This document shows, piece by piece, positions 17,574-26,111 of a stretch of DNA of 64,000 nucleotides; the first letter of the stretch is position 1, and the number at the start of each line of letters is the position of its first letter. The DNA lies in the NCBI GenBank assembly GCA_036401375.1, contig DASWVB010000038.1, positions 71,174 to 135,173 of the forward strand, read 5' to 3'. Origin of the DNA: DASWUZ01 sp036401375. GTDB taxonomy: Bacteria > Acidobacteriota > Terriglobia > Terriglobales > Acidobacteriaceae. A program made the translations under genes and the position numbers. The notes under the pieces are model-generated. The model was not told the origin of the DNA. It saw only the letters and a program-made list of their open reading frames with translations, and made no database searches.

Positions 17574-19370
17574 CTAGAGCACCGGGGAATCATCCTTCAG
17601 CATCTGCTTGCGGATCACCTTGATGGGAGCAAAGCCCTGCCTCATGAACTCGTCGTGAAACTGCTGCAGGTTGAAGTTCGCGCCCTCCTTGGCCTTCATA
17701 TCCTCGCGCAGCTTCATGATCTCGAGCTTGCCCAGCGTGTAGTAGAGATAGAGCGCGTTGTTGGTCCCGCGCTTGGTCTCCATCGTGCCGATCGCCCGCG
17801 ACTGATATCCATCCGAGACGAAGAACTTGATCGCATCGTCGTAGCTCATCGCGCCGCCCACCCCGGTATGCATCCGTATACTCACCACGAAGCGAGCGTC
17901 CCGCAGCAGCGCATCCTGCAGCTGGCCTAGACGGATCAGCTTTGCCTCGCGCTCGTCTCGAGCACCCTCGCCCGGTTGCCCGTAGCCCTGATCGAGCATC
18001 ATCTGCTCGCAGTAGTGCGCCCAGCCCTCGACGTTGGTGTTCGCCGAGAGCAGCTTGCGCACCTTGCTCTCTACCTGCGGGCTCCAGAGGAACTGCACGT
18101 AATGGCCCGGGTAGGCCTCGTGCACGCTGGTCGAGATGATCGTGCCGACGTTAAAGGCGGCCATGTGCTCCTCGACGCGCGCCGGCGTCCAGTCCTTCTC
18201 CGGCAGGGTCACGTTAAAGTAGGCCTTGGTCGAGTGGGTCTCAAATGGCCCCGGAGGATCCATCGAAGCCTGGGTGGTCGCACGCATGAACGGGGGCGTC
18301 TCTTCAAGGGTAGGCTGCACGTCGCTGGGAAGGGTGATGATGTGCCGGGCGCGGATGAACGCGATCAGCGATTCAAAAGTATCGTGGAAGGCGGGCAGCA
18401 GCTTGTCAGGCGCGGGATGGATGTTGTCGAGCTCTGCCAGCATCTGCTGCGGCGTCTTGCTTGGGTCGATCTCCTTGCCGACGCGTGCAAACTCCGCCTG
18501 GTTCTTGTGCAGGTCGTCAAGCGCGATCTGCAGCAGGCGATCGAGCGGGATGTCGACCATCTCGTTGTAGGCGAGCGCCCTCTGGAATGTTTCGCTACCG
18601 TAGCGGAAGTCGCCGTTCGAGCGCGGCAGCAGGTCGGTCTTGATCCACACGCCATAGCTCTTGAGTGCTGCGATTACGGCGGCGTTCGTCTTTAGAAACT
18701 CCGCCTTGGTGCCCGCGTCGTCGGCGTCGGTGAAGGCGGACGGCACGTCGTTCTGGAAGAAGCCGACCAGGTCATCGATCTGCTCGAGCGCAATCTCGGT
18801 ATAGACGCGCGGAGGATTTTTCAGGTTCCCGCGCGCCTGCTCCAGCTGAGTCGGGATCATCCGCTCGCGCTCGACCACGGAGCGAAGCCGTGCATTCGCC
18901 GGAGCAAAGGGCCGCTCCATCAGCACGAAGATCGAGTTGGTCGCGCCGCTGGAGTAGCTGTCCGGATCCTTCTCAAAGGGGCGCAGCACCTCCGATGTCA
19001 GCAGTGCGGCGCGGATGCTGTTCAGCAGGATGTCCCTGTCCGCCGCCTGGGCCTCGTCGAGTGAGCTGGGATCGACGGCAGCGATCTTCTTCTCCCAAAG
19101 GTGCAGGGCGGCTCGCTGCTTTTCGATGGTTGCCGGGGAGTAGTCTTCCATCTTCGCGTCATACTCATGCAGCCCTGCCGCGGTGCCCGCCGTCGGCTGG
19201 TACTTAAAGTAGACCTGCTCGAAATACTGGTTCGTCAGAGTTTCGAACGTCTGCGCCGAGCCGTCGGCGCGAACATTCTGAGCGGGAAGAGAGACGGGGA
19301 GGAGCAGGACTGCTCCTGACACAGCTGCGGCTAAGAGGGTACGCATATTCGCAGAGTTTATCTTACTCAT
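17574..19370 (-). CDS. DUF885 family protein, exported putative metallopeptidase
   Basis: 598-residue protein with a signal sequence (MRTLLAAAVSGAVLLLPVSL) and the DUF885 body. The zinc-binding motif of this family is clear as TSVHEAYPGHYVQF (HExxxGH type). A later ANTNVEGWAHYCEQMM segment supplies the further conserved Glu and His residues. Family members are thought to be periplasmic or secreted peptidases, but substrates are mostly unknown. Start at ATG 19370; ATG 19346 is an alternative placing Met right before the signal. It ends 8 nt after the broken antitoxin on the opposite strand. Confidence 0.85.
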   Translation of the reverse strand: MSKINSANMRTLLAAAVSGAVLLLPVSLPAQNVRADGSAQTFETLTNQYFEQVYFKYQPTAGTAAGLHEYDAKMEDYSPATIEKQRAALHLWEKKIAAVDPSSLDEAQAADRDILLNSIRAALLTSEVLRPFEKDPDSYSSGATNSIFVLMERPFAPANARLRSVVERERMIPTQLEQARGNLKNPPRVYTEIALEQIDDLVGFFQNDVPSAFTDADDAGTKAEFLKTNAAVIAALKSYGVWIKTDLLPRSNGDFRYGSETFQRALAYNEMVDIPLDRLLQIALDDLHKNQAEFARVGKEIDPSKTPQQMLAELDNIHPAPDKLLPAFHDTFESLIAFIRARHIITLPSDVQPTLEETPPFMRATTQASMDPPGPFETHSTKAYFNVTLPEKDWTPARVEEHMAAFNVGTIISTSVHEAYPGHYVQFLWSPQVESKVRKLLSANTNVEGWAHYCEQMMLDQGYGQPGEGARDEREAKLIRLGQLQDALLRDARFVVSIRMHTGVGGAMSYDDAIKFFVSDGYQSRAIGTMETKRGTNNALYLYYTLGKLEIMKLREDMKAKEGANFNLQQFHDEFMRQGFAPIKVIRKQMLKDDSPVL

Positions 19371-19517
19371 CCGCGCCAGAGCAGCCGGTATAGTCACAAG
19401 CGCCAGAGTGCTGGAGTTTCTATCGCATCTGGAAGGGACTAAGATCGCGGCCAAGACGGTGCCCAGCCGGGGCTCGGACGTAAGCTTCCGCCAACCTTCA
19501 ACCACACCGGTACCTGA

Positions 19518-19523
19518 TAAAGT
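19518..19523 (+). promoter_or_regulatory. Candidate -10 box (TAAAGT) six bases before ribH
   Basis: TAAAGT fits TAnnnT and ends 6 nt before the ribH ATG, which would place the start point at or next to the start codon. No convincing -35 is seen at 17 bp. It supports leaderless or near-leaderless expression if confirmed. Confidence 0.25.
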
Positions 19524-19529
19524 CAAAGG

Positions 19530-20498
19530 ATGATCAAGGGCATTACCATCGTGCGGCCAGCGCCTTCTGCGGACGTCTTCGAGGCGTTGACGAGCTTCTT
19601 TGCCGCGATGGGTCTCGAACCGGGCAAGGGCTGGCACGAGCCCACCAGCCGTAGCGCGCCCTTTCTCGCGCCCCTCGGCAACCTCGAGTTCGTCGATGGC
19701 ACGCTACCCGCCACGCCCGAGATTCTGATCGAGGCTACCGGCCTCGAGTCCCTGCACCAGGTCGCAGTGAAGTGGCTCTCAGGGCGCCAGAGCGGCGCAA
19801 TCAGCCCTATCGAGGAGACCCACTGGAGGTCGCGCCTCTTCACCATCGAGCCGGTTGCGGGAGTTTACTTCGGCTTCTGGGAGTGGAGCGACCCGCTCGC
19901 TGGGCGTCCCATTGCCACTGAGGGCGATCTCTCGGCGGCGGGTATGCGCTTCGCCATCGTGGTCTCGCGATGGAACGCGGTCATCACAGACCGCCTGCTG
20001 CAGGGCGCCTCTGACGCGCTGCTGCGCAGCGGCGCCGCGAAGGCAGATATCGAGGTTGTTCGCGTTCCCGGAGCGTGGGAGATTCCCTCCGCAGCGCGCG
20101 CCCTTGCCCTCGCCGGTAAAGCCGACGCCATCATCACTCTCGGCTGCCTCATTCGCGGCGAAACGGCGCACTATGAGGCCATTTACAACGAAGTCGCCCG
20201 CGGCATCGGGCAGTCCCAGCAGGAGACCGGCCTTCCTCATGCGTTTGGCGTGCTCACCTGTGACACCCTGGAGCAGGCCCTCGACCGTGCTGGGCTGAAG
20301 GCCGGCAACAAGGGCTTCGAGGCTGCCGTGGCTGCCATCGAGATGGTGTCCCTGCATCGCAAGATTGCCTCCGGAGGTAACGAAGGCTCGGGCTCGCATA
20401 GGACCGCAAGTTTTCAGCAAAGTGGCTTTGATTCTGCGGCTTACGAGCAGGAGTCACCCCTGGGCAAGCTGGCGAAGGCTCCGCAGGGCCACCAGTGA
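19530..20498 (+). CDS. ribH: 6,7-dimethyl-8-ribityllumazine synthase with an extra N-terminal domain
   Basis: The C-terminal part from about residue 131 is a complete lumazine synthase (penultimate riboflavin step): MRFAIVVSRWNAVITDRLL, VPGAWEIPSAAR, LGCLIRGETAHYEAI with catalytic His214, FGVLTCDT, and NKGFEAA. Ahead of it are about 130 residues (MIKGITIVRPAPSADVFEAL and on, with FVDGTLPATPEILIEATGLE) that look like a VOC/glyoxalase-type fold and are not part of the usual 150-170 residue enzyme. A C-terminal tail of about 40 residues is also extra. The frame is continuous with no internal ribosome binding site obvious. It overlaps nusB by 4 nt, a common pairing. Confidence 0.9.
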   Translation: MIKGITIVRPAPSADVFEALTSFFAAMGLEPGKGWHEPTSRSAPFLAPLGNLEFVDGTLPATPEILIEATGLESLHQVAVKWLSGRQSGAISPIEETHWRSRLFTIEPVAGVYFGFWEWSDPLAGRPIATEGDLSAAGMRFAIVVSRWNAVITDRLLQGASDALLRSGAAKADIEVVRVPGAWEIPSAARALALAGKADAIITLGCLIRGETAHYEAIYNEVARGIGQSQQETGLPHAFGVLTCDTLEQALDRAGLKAGNKGFEAAVAAIEMVSLHRKIASGGNEGSGSHRTASFQQSGFDSAAYEQESPLGKLAKAPQGHQ

Positions 20499-20917
20499 CG
20501 GCCACCGGCAAGCGCCGAAAATCCCGCGAACTGGCGATGCAGATGCTCTTCCAGGCCGACATCGGCAAGCAGAGTGCCGACGAGGTGCGCCAGACCTTCT
20601 GGCAGGCGCGGGAAGAGCTCGACTCGGAGACTCGCGGCTTCGCCGAAGACCTCTTCCGGGTGGCAAGTGTGCGCAGTGCAGAGATCGATGCCCTCATCGA
20701 GGGCCATTCGGCGAACTGGCGCCTGTCTCGCATGCCTGCCGTCGACCGCAACGTGCTGCGTGGCGCGGTGGCTGAGATGATCGGCTTTCCCGCCACGCCG
20801 GTACCCATCATCATCAATGAATCGCTGGAGATAGCCCGCCGGTACTCCGCTCCCGAATCTATTAACTTCCTCAATGGAGTGCTGGACGCCATAGCCCGGG
20901 CCCGTACCGCGGTCTGA
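20495..20917 (+). CDS. nusB: Transcription antitermination factor NusB
   Basis: 140-residue all-helical RNA-binding protein that with NusE binds boxA of rRNA leaders. Family marks: RKSRELAMQMLFQADIG at the N-terminus, the middle VDRNVLRGAVAEM and the C-terminal PVPIIINESLEIARRYSAPE followed by INFLNGVLDAIAR. The GTG start overlaps the ribH stop (GTGA), which implies translational coupling. The ribH-nusB order is conserved in many bacteria. Confidence 0.95.
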   Translation: MTATGKRRKSRELAMQMLFQADIGKQSADEVRQTFWQAREELDSETRGFAEDLFRVASVRSAEIDALIEGHSANWRLSRMPAVDRNVLRGAVAEMIGFPATPVPIIINESLEIARRYSAPESINFLNGVLDAIARARTAV

Positions 20918-21142
20918 GAGCCGCCCGCCATGGTGCTGCGGTTCGGTACGCTCTCAGGGGACGGTGCCATACCCAGAGGCGCATCGCGGCCGCCATCGAG
21001 TGCGCTGATCAAGACGTTTTCTCCGGCCGTTCAGGTCATACCCGCGGTCTGTCGCACTCGCAAGCGCACGACTGGCATACGCAGCAGCAGTTTGCGTTCC
21101 TTTGGTATCCTTGCGGTGGTGCGCGACCGAGAAGCATTCCGG

Positions 21143-21799
21143 ATGGACCCCCAGCCTCAATCACTCTTTCTCTACACACCAGGGCCTGAGCCCATCTCTC
21201 CGCTTCGGCGTAGCACGCGGGCGGACGTCGGCTACTCGGCTGGTCTGATCGCGGCGCTGCTCGCGGCTGGCGTAATGCTCTCCGGATGCAGAGCCACCTC
21301 AAACAGCGTGCCCGACGCGGCCGTACAGGCCAGAGTCGAGGCCAAGGAGAAGGCTGAGCAGCAGGCACACCTGCGTGACGCTACCCGGCAGGAGCTGGAG
21401 CAGATTCCCCCACCATCTAAGAGCCTCTACCTCGCCGTCCACAGCCGGGATGCCTGGGGAAATCCGTTCCTGATGGTCGGCCGCGACACGGTGAACCTGC
21501 GGGTCATCAACCCCGACGCTAACCCGAGCAGCTTCGGCCCTGGAGGGCTGTTGCGCCCCGCCAGCGCGCGCAAGCAGGAGGTGGACATTCGTCTCGCGGA
21601 CCTGCCGAGCGCTCTAGGTGCGCTGCCCACAAACGCGTGGCCATATGGCCGAGTGATCGCGATTGAAGAGGGTGGGACCGATGTGAAGGCCGACCGTCCG
21701 CAGATCCGCCGCAATGTCGAAACGGCCATTCAGACCCTGAACGATCTAGGCATCGTGGTCGACGAATGGACCGGCCCAAACGGCAGCCTTCTACGATAA
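21143..21799 (+). CDS. Putative lipoprotein, conserved hypothetical
   Basis: 218-residue protein with an unusually long N-terminal region (about 30 residues) before a hydrophobic segment ending in a lipobox (LLAAGVMLSGC). A short charged helix (VEAKEKAEQQAHLRDATRQE) precedes a soluble domain containing LYLAVHSRDAWGNPFLMVG and NVETAIQTLNDLGIVVDEW. I do not recognise a named family; it looks like a conserved envelope protein of the group. ATG 21143 was chosen over the much longer frame from 20930, whose first 70 codons look non-coding. Confidence 0.65.
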   Translation: MDPQPQSLFLYTPGPEPISPLRRSTRADVGYSAGLIAALLAAGVMLSGCRATSNSVPDAAVQARVEAKEKAEQQAHLRDATRQELEQIPPPSKSLYLAVHSRDAWGNPFLMVGRDTVNLRVINPDANPSSFGPGGLLRPASARKQEVDIRLADLPSALGALPTNAWPYGRVIAIEEGGTDVKADRPQIRRNVETAIQTLNDLGIVVDEWTGPNGSLLR

Positions 21800-22225
21800 A
21801 GCGTAAGAGCCATTGCGGATGACGCGGCACATGGCGTAGCACATACGTCAGATCCTGCCGAGCAGGCGTCCATCCTTTTCAAACGGCTGGGGCGCATCTA
21901 ACACGATCCTGCGGAGGTCAGGGTGACCGGGATTGAGTATCCAATTTATTTTCTGCCGCTGCTAGAGCCGATGGCACGATCAGGACTGCGGCCTTCCGTT
22001 CTCGCGAATGCTTCGCCATTTACCATCTTGTCGCCTATATCAGCGCCATTAGCGGGATCAGCAACGCCTCACGTGCGAGGCGTAAGTACATGACGGGTTA
22101 CTCGAGGTCTGAGTATCCTCCGTCAAAGGGCTGTATAGTTGTGGAGTACGGGTAGCATCCTGAGGCCGCACACTTTTTCCTCAACAGGAATGAAGACGCC
22201 GCCGGGGAGCTGCACTGGAGATCTG
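21800..22225. other. Intergenic region with a perfect 7-bp hairpin
   Basis: No gene is seen in these 425 bp. ACGCCTC (22064-22070) and GAGGCGT (22077-22083) form a perfect stem around a 6-nt loop. No T-run follows, so it is not a classical intrinsic terminator. TATAGT at 22134-22139 could be a -10 box for panB, leaving a leader of about 80 nt. Confidence 0.35.
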
Positions 22226-23122
22226 ATGAGCGTCACTACCCTCCCAAGTGCGCCTGCGTCTGCAGGCTTGAAAGTCACAGTCCAAACCCTTCTAGAGAAG
22301 AAGCAGACCGGTAGGCCGATCACGGCCCTTACTGCCTACGACTACGCCACTGCGCGGCTGGTGGACGAGGCCGGGATCGATATGGTTCTGGTGGGCGATT
22401 CGCTGGCCATGGTGGTGCTTGGCTATGACAGTACCCTGCCGGTCACCGTCGACGAGATGCTGCACCATACGCGCGCGGTTCGACGAGCTGTGAGGCGGGC
22501 TGTCGTGGTCGCCGACATGCCCTATGGCAGCTACCACGCCGACGAGCAGATGGGCGTTGCGAACGCAGTCCGATTCATCAAGGAAGCGGGCGCTGAGGCG
22601 GTCAAAGTCGAGGGTGGAGCGAACCGCGTGGGGCTCGTCGCGCGGCTCACCGACGCTGAGATTCCCGTCTTCGGGCACCTCGGACTCACGCCGCAGTCGA
22701 TCAACCGCATGGGTGGATACAAGGTGCAGGGCAAGTCCGCCTCGCACGCCGATCGCCTGCTCAAAGATGCCCTGGCGCTTGAACGGGCTGGCGCGGCCGC
22801 CATCGTGCTCGAGGGCATTCCGCGCGAGGTCGCGCTGCGCATCACCTCCGAGCTGAGCGTGCCGACGATCGGGATCGGCGCCGGACCGGACTGCGACGGC
22901 CAGATTCTGGTGATTCACGACCTGGTGGGCCTGAGCTTCAACAAGCCGGCAAAGTTTGTGCGGCAGTATGCCGACGCGGCGTCGCTGTATCGGACCGCCA
23001 TAGCGGGTTTTCGCAAGGACGTCGAGGCCCACTCGTTCCCCAACGAAGCGGAGAGCTACCATCTTTCGCGCGAGACCCGGGCTGACTTCGAAGCCGTCTC
23101 TCCTGCCCGCCGGAAGGCCTGA
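22226..23122 (+). CDS. panB: 3-methyl-2-oxobutanoate hydroxymethyltransferase
   Basis: First committed enzyme of pantothenate synthesis; transfers a hydroxymethyl group from methylene-THF to 2-oxoisovalerate. The protein from ATG 22226 (298 residues) has ITALTAYDYATARLVDEAGI, then DMVLVGDSLAMVVLGYDSTL with the Mg-binding Asp, VVVADMPYGSY, VKVEGG, and FGHLGLTPQS. GGAG sits 7 nt before the chosen ATG; longer in-frame starts upstream lack this. panC follows 20 nt later in the same direction. Confidence 0.95.
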   Translation: MSVTTLPSAPASAGLKVTVQTLLEKKQTGRPITALTAYDYATARLVDEAGIDMVLVGDSLAMVVLGYDSTLPVTVDEMLHHTRAVRRAVRRAVVVADMPYGSYHADEQMGVANAVRFIKEAGAEAVKVEGGANRVGLVARLTDAEIPVFGHLGLTPQSINRMGGYKVQGKSASHADRLLKDALALERAGAAAIVLEGIPREVALRITSELSVPTIGIGAGPDCDGQILVIHDLVGLSFNKPAKFVRQYADAASLYRTAIAGFRKDVEAHSFPNEAESYHLSRETRADFEAVSPARRKA

Positions 23123-23142
23123 GGGCGAGCGCGCCAATCTTG

Positions 23143-24045
23143 ATGCTCATCCTGAAGACCATTGCAGAGATGCGGGCGGCACGAAGCGATCTGCGGTGCG
23201 ATCTGGGCCGTAATCTGGGCCGCGAAGGCAAGACTCTCGGCCTGGTGCCGACCATGGGCGCGCTGCACGCCGGGCACCTCTCGCTGGTGGCGGCCGCGCG
23301 CGCGAGCTGCGATGCGGTGGTGGTGAGCATCTTCGTCAACCCGGCGCAGTTCGGCCCCAACGAGGACTTGGCCCGCTATCCCCGCACTTTTGAGGCCGAT
23401 TGCGCCCTGCTGCTGGAGGCTGGGGCGGATATCGTCTTCGCCCCACCGGTCCAGGAGATGTACCCCGCCACCGGCGCCCCTCAGACCGGTTCGACGGCCC
23501 CGCACCTCCCAGCTACGTACGTCACCGTCGAGGGAGTCAGCGAGCGGCTCGACGGCGCATCGCGGCCCGGGCACTTTCGCGGAGTATCGACCGTCGTGTC
23601 GAAGCTCTTTCACATCGCCGCACCCGACCGGGCCTTCTTCGGACAGAAGGACGCGGCCCAGGTGGCAGTATTGCGGAAGATGGTGGCCGATCTAAATTTT
23701 GACGTGGAGATGGTGGTCTGCCCCATCGTGCGGGATGCCGATGGGCTGGCCTTGAGCTCGCGCAACCGCTACTTGACCCTGGAGGAGCGCCGTTCTGCGC
23801 TGGTGCTTCATCGCGCACTCGGGCGTGTCGAGGAAGTTGCTGCTGGCGGGGAGACCTCGGCGGCCGCGCTCATCGAAGTGGGGTGCGAAGTCCTCGCACA
23901 GGAACCCGGGGTGAGGCTGGACTACTTCTCCGTGGTGGATCGAGACACGCTGCTGCCGGTCCAGACTGCGGGTCGTGGCACGCTGGTCGCGGTGGCGGCA
24001 TTTGTCGGGACAACACGCCTGATCGACAACGTTCTGCTGCTGTAG
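23143..24045 (+). CDS. panC: Pantoate-beta-alanine ligase
   Basis: ATP-dependent ligase making pantothenate from pantoate and beta-alanine. The 300-residue sequence has the nucleotidyltransferase features GLVPTMGALHAGHLSLV (HxGH), SIFVNPAQFGPNEDLARYPR, RPGHFRGVSTVVSKLF, FGQKDAAQ, and the KMSKS-like LALSSRNRYL. The length is normal. ATG 23143 is preceded immediately by a TTG at 23140. It is downstream of panB, probably co-transcribed. Confidence 0.95.
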   Translation: MLILKTIAEMRAARSDLRCDLGRNLGREGKTLGLVPTMGALHAGHLSLVAAARASCDAVVVSIFVNPAQFGPNEDLARYPRTFEADCALLLEAGADIVFAPPVQEMYPATGAPQTGSTAPHLPATYVTVEGVSERLDGASRPGHFRGVSTVVSKLFHIAAPDRAFFGQKDAAQVAVLRKMVADLNFDVEMVVCPIVRDADGLALSSRNRYLTLEERRSALVLHRALGRVEEVAAGGETSAAALIEVGCEVLAQEPGVRLDYFSVVDRDTLLPVQTAGRGTLVAVAAFVGTTRLIDNVLLL

Positions 24046-24089
24046 GGTGCCGGACCCGGCAGCCTCAAGCCGGCAGCCAGAGCTGCTAC

Positions 24090-24656
24090 TTAAGCCGGTG
24101 GGCCGTGGTGATCCTCTGCACCCCCTACCTCAGGAGGCGCTGCGAAGGCGGCGGGCATCGACTGGCCGCGGTGGCAGGTGCCGCAGGAGACCGGCGGCGC
24201 CGGGTGGTCGGCGTGGTCGGGATCCACGATCTGGGTGAGGTACTTCTCATTGATGTCGCGGGTCATCCGCATCATGACGCGGGCGGTGTTCTTCTCCGGC
24301 TTGGCGTCAGAGGCGAAGTTAAGACGATGGGTCGCCGGATCGGTCGCATGGCAGAACTCGCACTCCACACCGACCTGCGCCTCAAAGGTATGCATGATCC
24401 TGATGAGCTCTGGACCGGAGATGTCCTTAGGCAGAATCTGGAGATTGGTAGGCCTCGGCATGGGCCCGTGTGCCCGCGGCGGAGGCGCACCCTGTGGAGC
24501 GGCTGACGGCGCCGCGGCTGAACCTGCCGCTGGGCTCGGTGGGGGAGTGTCCTGGGCCCGTGCGGTGGAGCGAGGCGCCAGCAGCAGGACAGCGAACGGC
24601 AACGCCAGAATTACGACAAGAGGACGAGGGAGGGCGGTAAGGACTCTCTTCTGCAC
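24090..24656 (-). CDS. Dihaem c-type cytochrome, reaction-centre cytochrome c subunit family
   Basis: About 188 residues from a GTG start with AGGAG 7 nt upstream; ATG 24710 is a longer alternative without a ribosome binding site. It has a signal sequence (LVVILALPFAVLLLAP), a Pro/Ala-rich linker, then a domain with two CxxCH haem sites, VECEFCHATD and SCGTCHRGQS. The segments LQILPKDISGPELIRIMHTF and FASDAKPEKNTARVMMRM match the photosynthetic reaction centre cytochrome c family, which in Acidobacteria occurs in non-phototrophs as a periplasmic electron carrier. It is a single gene, convergent with panC. Confidence 0.85.
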   Translation of the reverse strand: MQKRVLTALPRPLVVILALPFAVLLLAPRSTARAQDTPPPSPAAGSAAAPSAAPQGAPPPRAHGPMPRPTNLQILPKDISGPELIRIMHTFEAQVGVECEFCHATDPATHRLNFASDAKPEKNTARVMMRMTRDINEKYLTQIVDPDHADHPAPPVSCGTCHRGQSMPAAFAAPPEVGGAEDHHGPPA

Positions 24657-24761
24657 TACTGGCTCCTGAAAAGCGGAAGGATGCTGGGGCTGGTGGATGT
24701 TCAGCCGCATTCTAGTTCATTTCTCAAGCAGGATGCTTTCGGTAGACGGGCGTGGATGCGT

Positions 24762-25406
24762 TCAGGACCCGGCCCTTCGACGATTCTGCAAAGGCTTTGC
24801 CGCCCGGCTGACGAAGCGATTGCCGGCGACACTAAAGCGCAGAGGCAGGTCGGCAGCCTTGCTGATCCCGATGCGTGGCGTGACCATGATCGCACGGGCG
24901 GGTGAGTCATCGACCGCGATGTAGAGCGGCGAGTGGAGGGCGGTCAGATCGGCTCCATCCAGTTCGGCTCGTGTGATGCCCATTGCCTGGCAAAGTCGTC
25001 CAGGGCCGGAGGTTGACAGCCTGTCGTCAGCGCCGGGAGCGAGCGTCCGCAGCAGCGCCATGGCTTCAAGTCCAGCCACCGGCTCGAGGGCCCGGATCAG
25101 AACGCAGCCCGCCAGGCCGTCCGGCTCACACGAGACATTCAGGCAGTAGTGCATGCCATAGATCAGGTAGACGTAGGCATGGCCGGGCGGCCCAAAGAGG
25201 ACAGAATTCCGGGCGGTGCGTCCGGCGAAGGAGTGGGCCGCTGGGTCGCCAGTACCGAAGTACGCCTCTACCTCGACGATGCGGCCGGCCAGGATCTGCC
25301 GCCCCAGCCGCCGGATAAGCAGCTTGCCGAGCAGCGCAGGGGCGACCGCATCCGGTGACCCCACGTAGAAATCCCGCGGAAGAGCTGGAAGGCTGAGGGT
25401 CTCCAC
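24762..25406 (-). CDS. DNA-3-methyladenine glycosylase (AAG/MPG type)
   Basis: Base-excision repair enzyme that removes alkylated purines. The 214-residue sequence has the family elements DFYVGSPDAVAPALLGKLLI, GRIVEVEAYFGTGDPAAHSF with the catalytic Glu, SVLFGPPGHAYVYLIYGMHY, LIRALEP and TSGPGRLCQAMGI. The start is GTG 25406. It follows bcp on the same strand with 17 nt between, so the two protective genes (peroxide detoxification and DNA repair) may be one operon. Confidence 0.92.
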   Translation of the reverse strand: METLSLPALPRDFYVGSPDAVAPALLGKLLIRRLGRQILAGRIVEVEAYFGTGDPAAHSFAGRTARNSVLFGPPGHAYVYLIYGMHYCLNVSCEPDGLAGCVLIRALEPVAGLEAMALLRTLAPGADDRLSTSGPGRLCQAMGITRAELDGADLTALHSPLYIAVDDSPARAIMVTPRIGISKAADLPLRFSVAGNRFVSRAAKPLQNRRRAGS

Positions 25407-25423
25407 TTGCGGCGCTGCCCGGC

Positions 25424-25930
25424 TCAGGCCTTCGAGCTTACGGCAGAACTTGCGACTCCGGCGCCTGCCGCCTTCGACTCCTCGATCGCCGCAAGCACCT
25501 CTTCGGCATGGCCCTCTGGCTTCACCTTTGGGAACACCCTGAGCAGGCGGCGGTCGGGGCCGATCAGGAAGGTGGTGCGGTCGATGCCGATCACTTTCTT
25601 CCCATACATGTTCTTTTCCTTGAGAACGTCAAACTGTTTGCAGACCACTTCGTCTACATCAGCGAGGAGCGTGTAGGGAAGCTTGTACTTGTCTTTGAAC
25701 TTCTTCTGCGACTGGGGCGTGTCGCGGGAGATGCCGAGCACGACCGCTCCGGTCTTCTGAATGGTGGCGAAGATGTCGCGAAAGCCGCAGGCCTCGATGG
25801 TGCAGCCGGGCGTGTCGGCCTTCGGGTAAAAGAAGAGGACGACAGGCCTGCCGGTGAAGTCGGAGAGGTGAATCGTTGCTCCCTGCTCGTTTTGAAGGGT
25901 GAAGTCAGCTACCAGGTCGTGCTCCTGCAT
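25424..25930 (-). CDS. bcp: Thioredoxin-dependent thiol peroxidase (peroxiredoxin Q/Bcp)
   Basis: 168-residue peroxiredoxin reducing peroxides with a catalytic cysteine in YPKADTPGCTIEACGFRD; two cysteines five residues apart match the atypical 2-Cys BCP type. Further conserved parts are VVLGISRDTPQSQKKFKDKY and the late FLIGPDRRLLRVFPKVKPEG. ATG 25930 is preceded by AGAGGA; a longer frame to 26005 adds 25 residues absent from the family. A C-terminal Ala/Ser-rich tail is slightly longer than usual. Confidence 0.94.
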   Translation of the reverse strand: MQEHDLVADFTLQNEQGATIHLSDFTGRPVVLFFYPKADTPGCTIEACGFRDIFATIQKTGAVVLGISRDTPQSQKKFKDKYKLPYTLLADVDEVVCKQFDVLKEKNMYGKKVIGIDRTTFLIGPDRRLLRVFPKVKPEGHAEEVLAAIEESKAAGAGVASSAVSSKA

Positions 25931-26111
25931 GGTGGTATTCCTCTCGTCGATCGGTTCCGGCTCAGGTACTTCAGGCCTCCAATAGTCTATCTGGTCTGGC
26001 TGCACATCGCTTCGCTTGCGTGAGAGGCTGGCGGCGGTTCATGGTGATCTAAGTCAGAAGCCCCGGCGCGCTTTTGCCATCCTGTTTTCCGCATCGAATT
26101 GAGAAGGGGTC

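Noticed and set aside
20930..21142. N-terminal 71-codon extension of the lipoprotein gene
   Set aside because: The extension is Arg/Ser/Pro-rich without family character, and ATG 21143 begins nearer the lipobox.
22064..22083. Perfect hairpin upstream of panB as an intrinsic terminator or riboswitch
   Set aside because: No U-tract follows, and no conserved riboswitch core is recognised.
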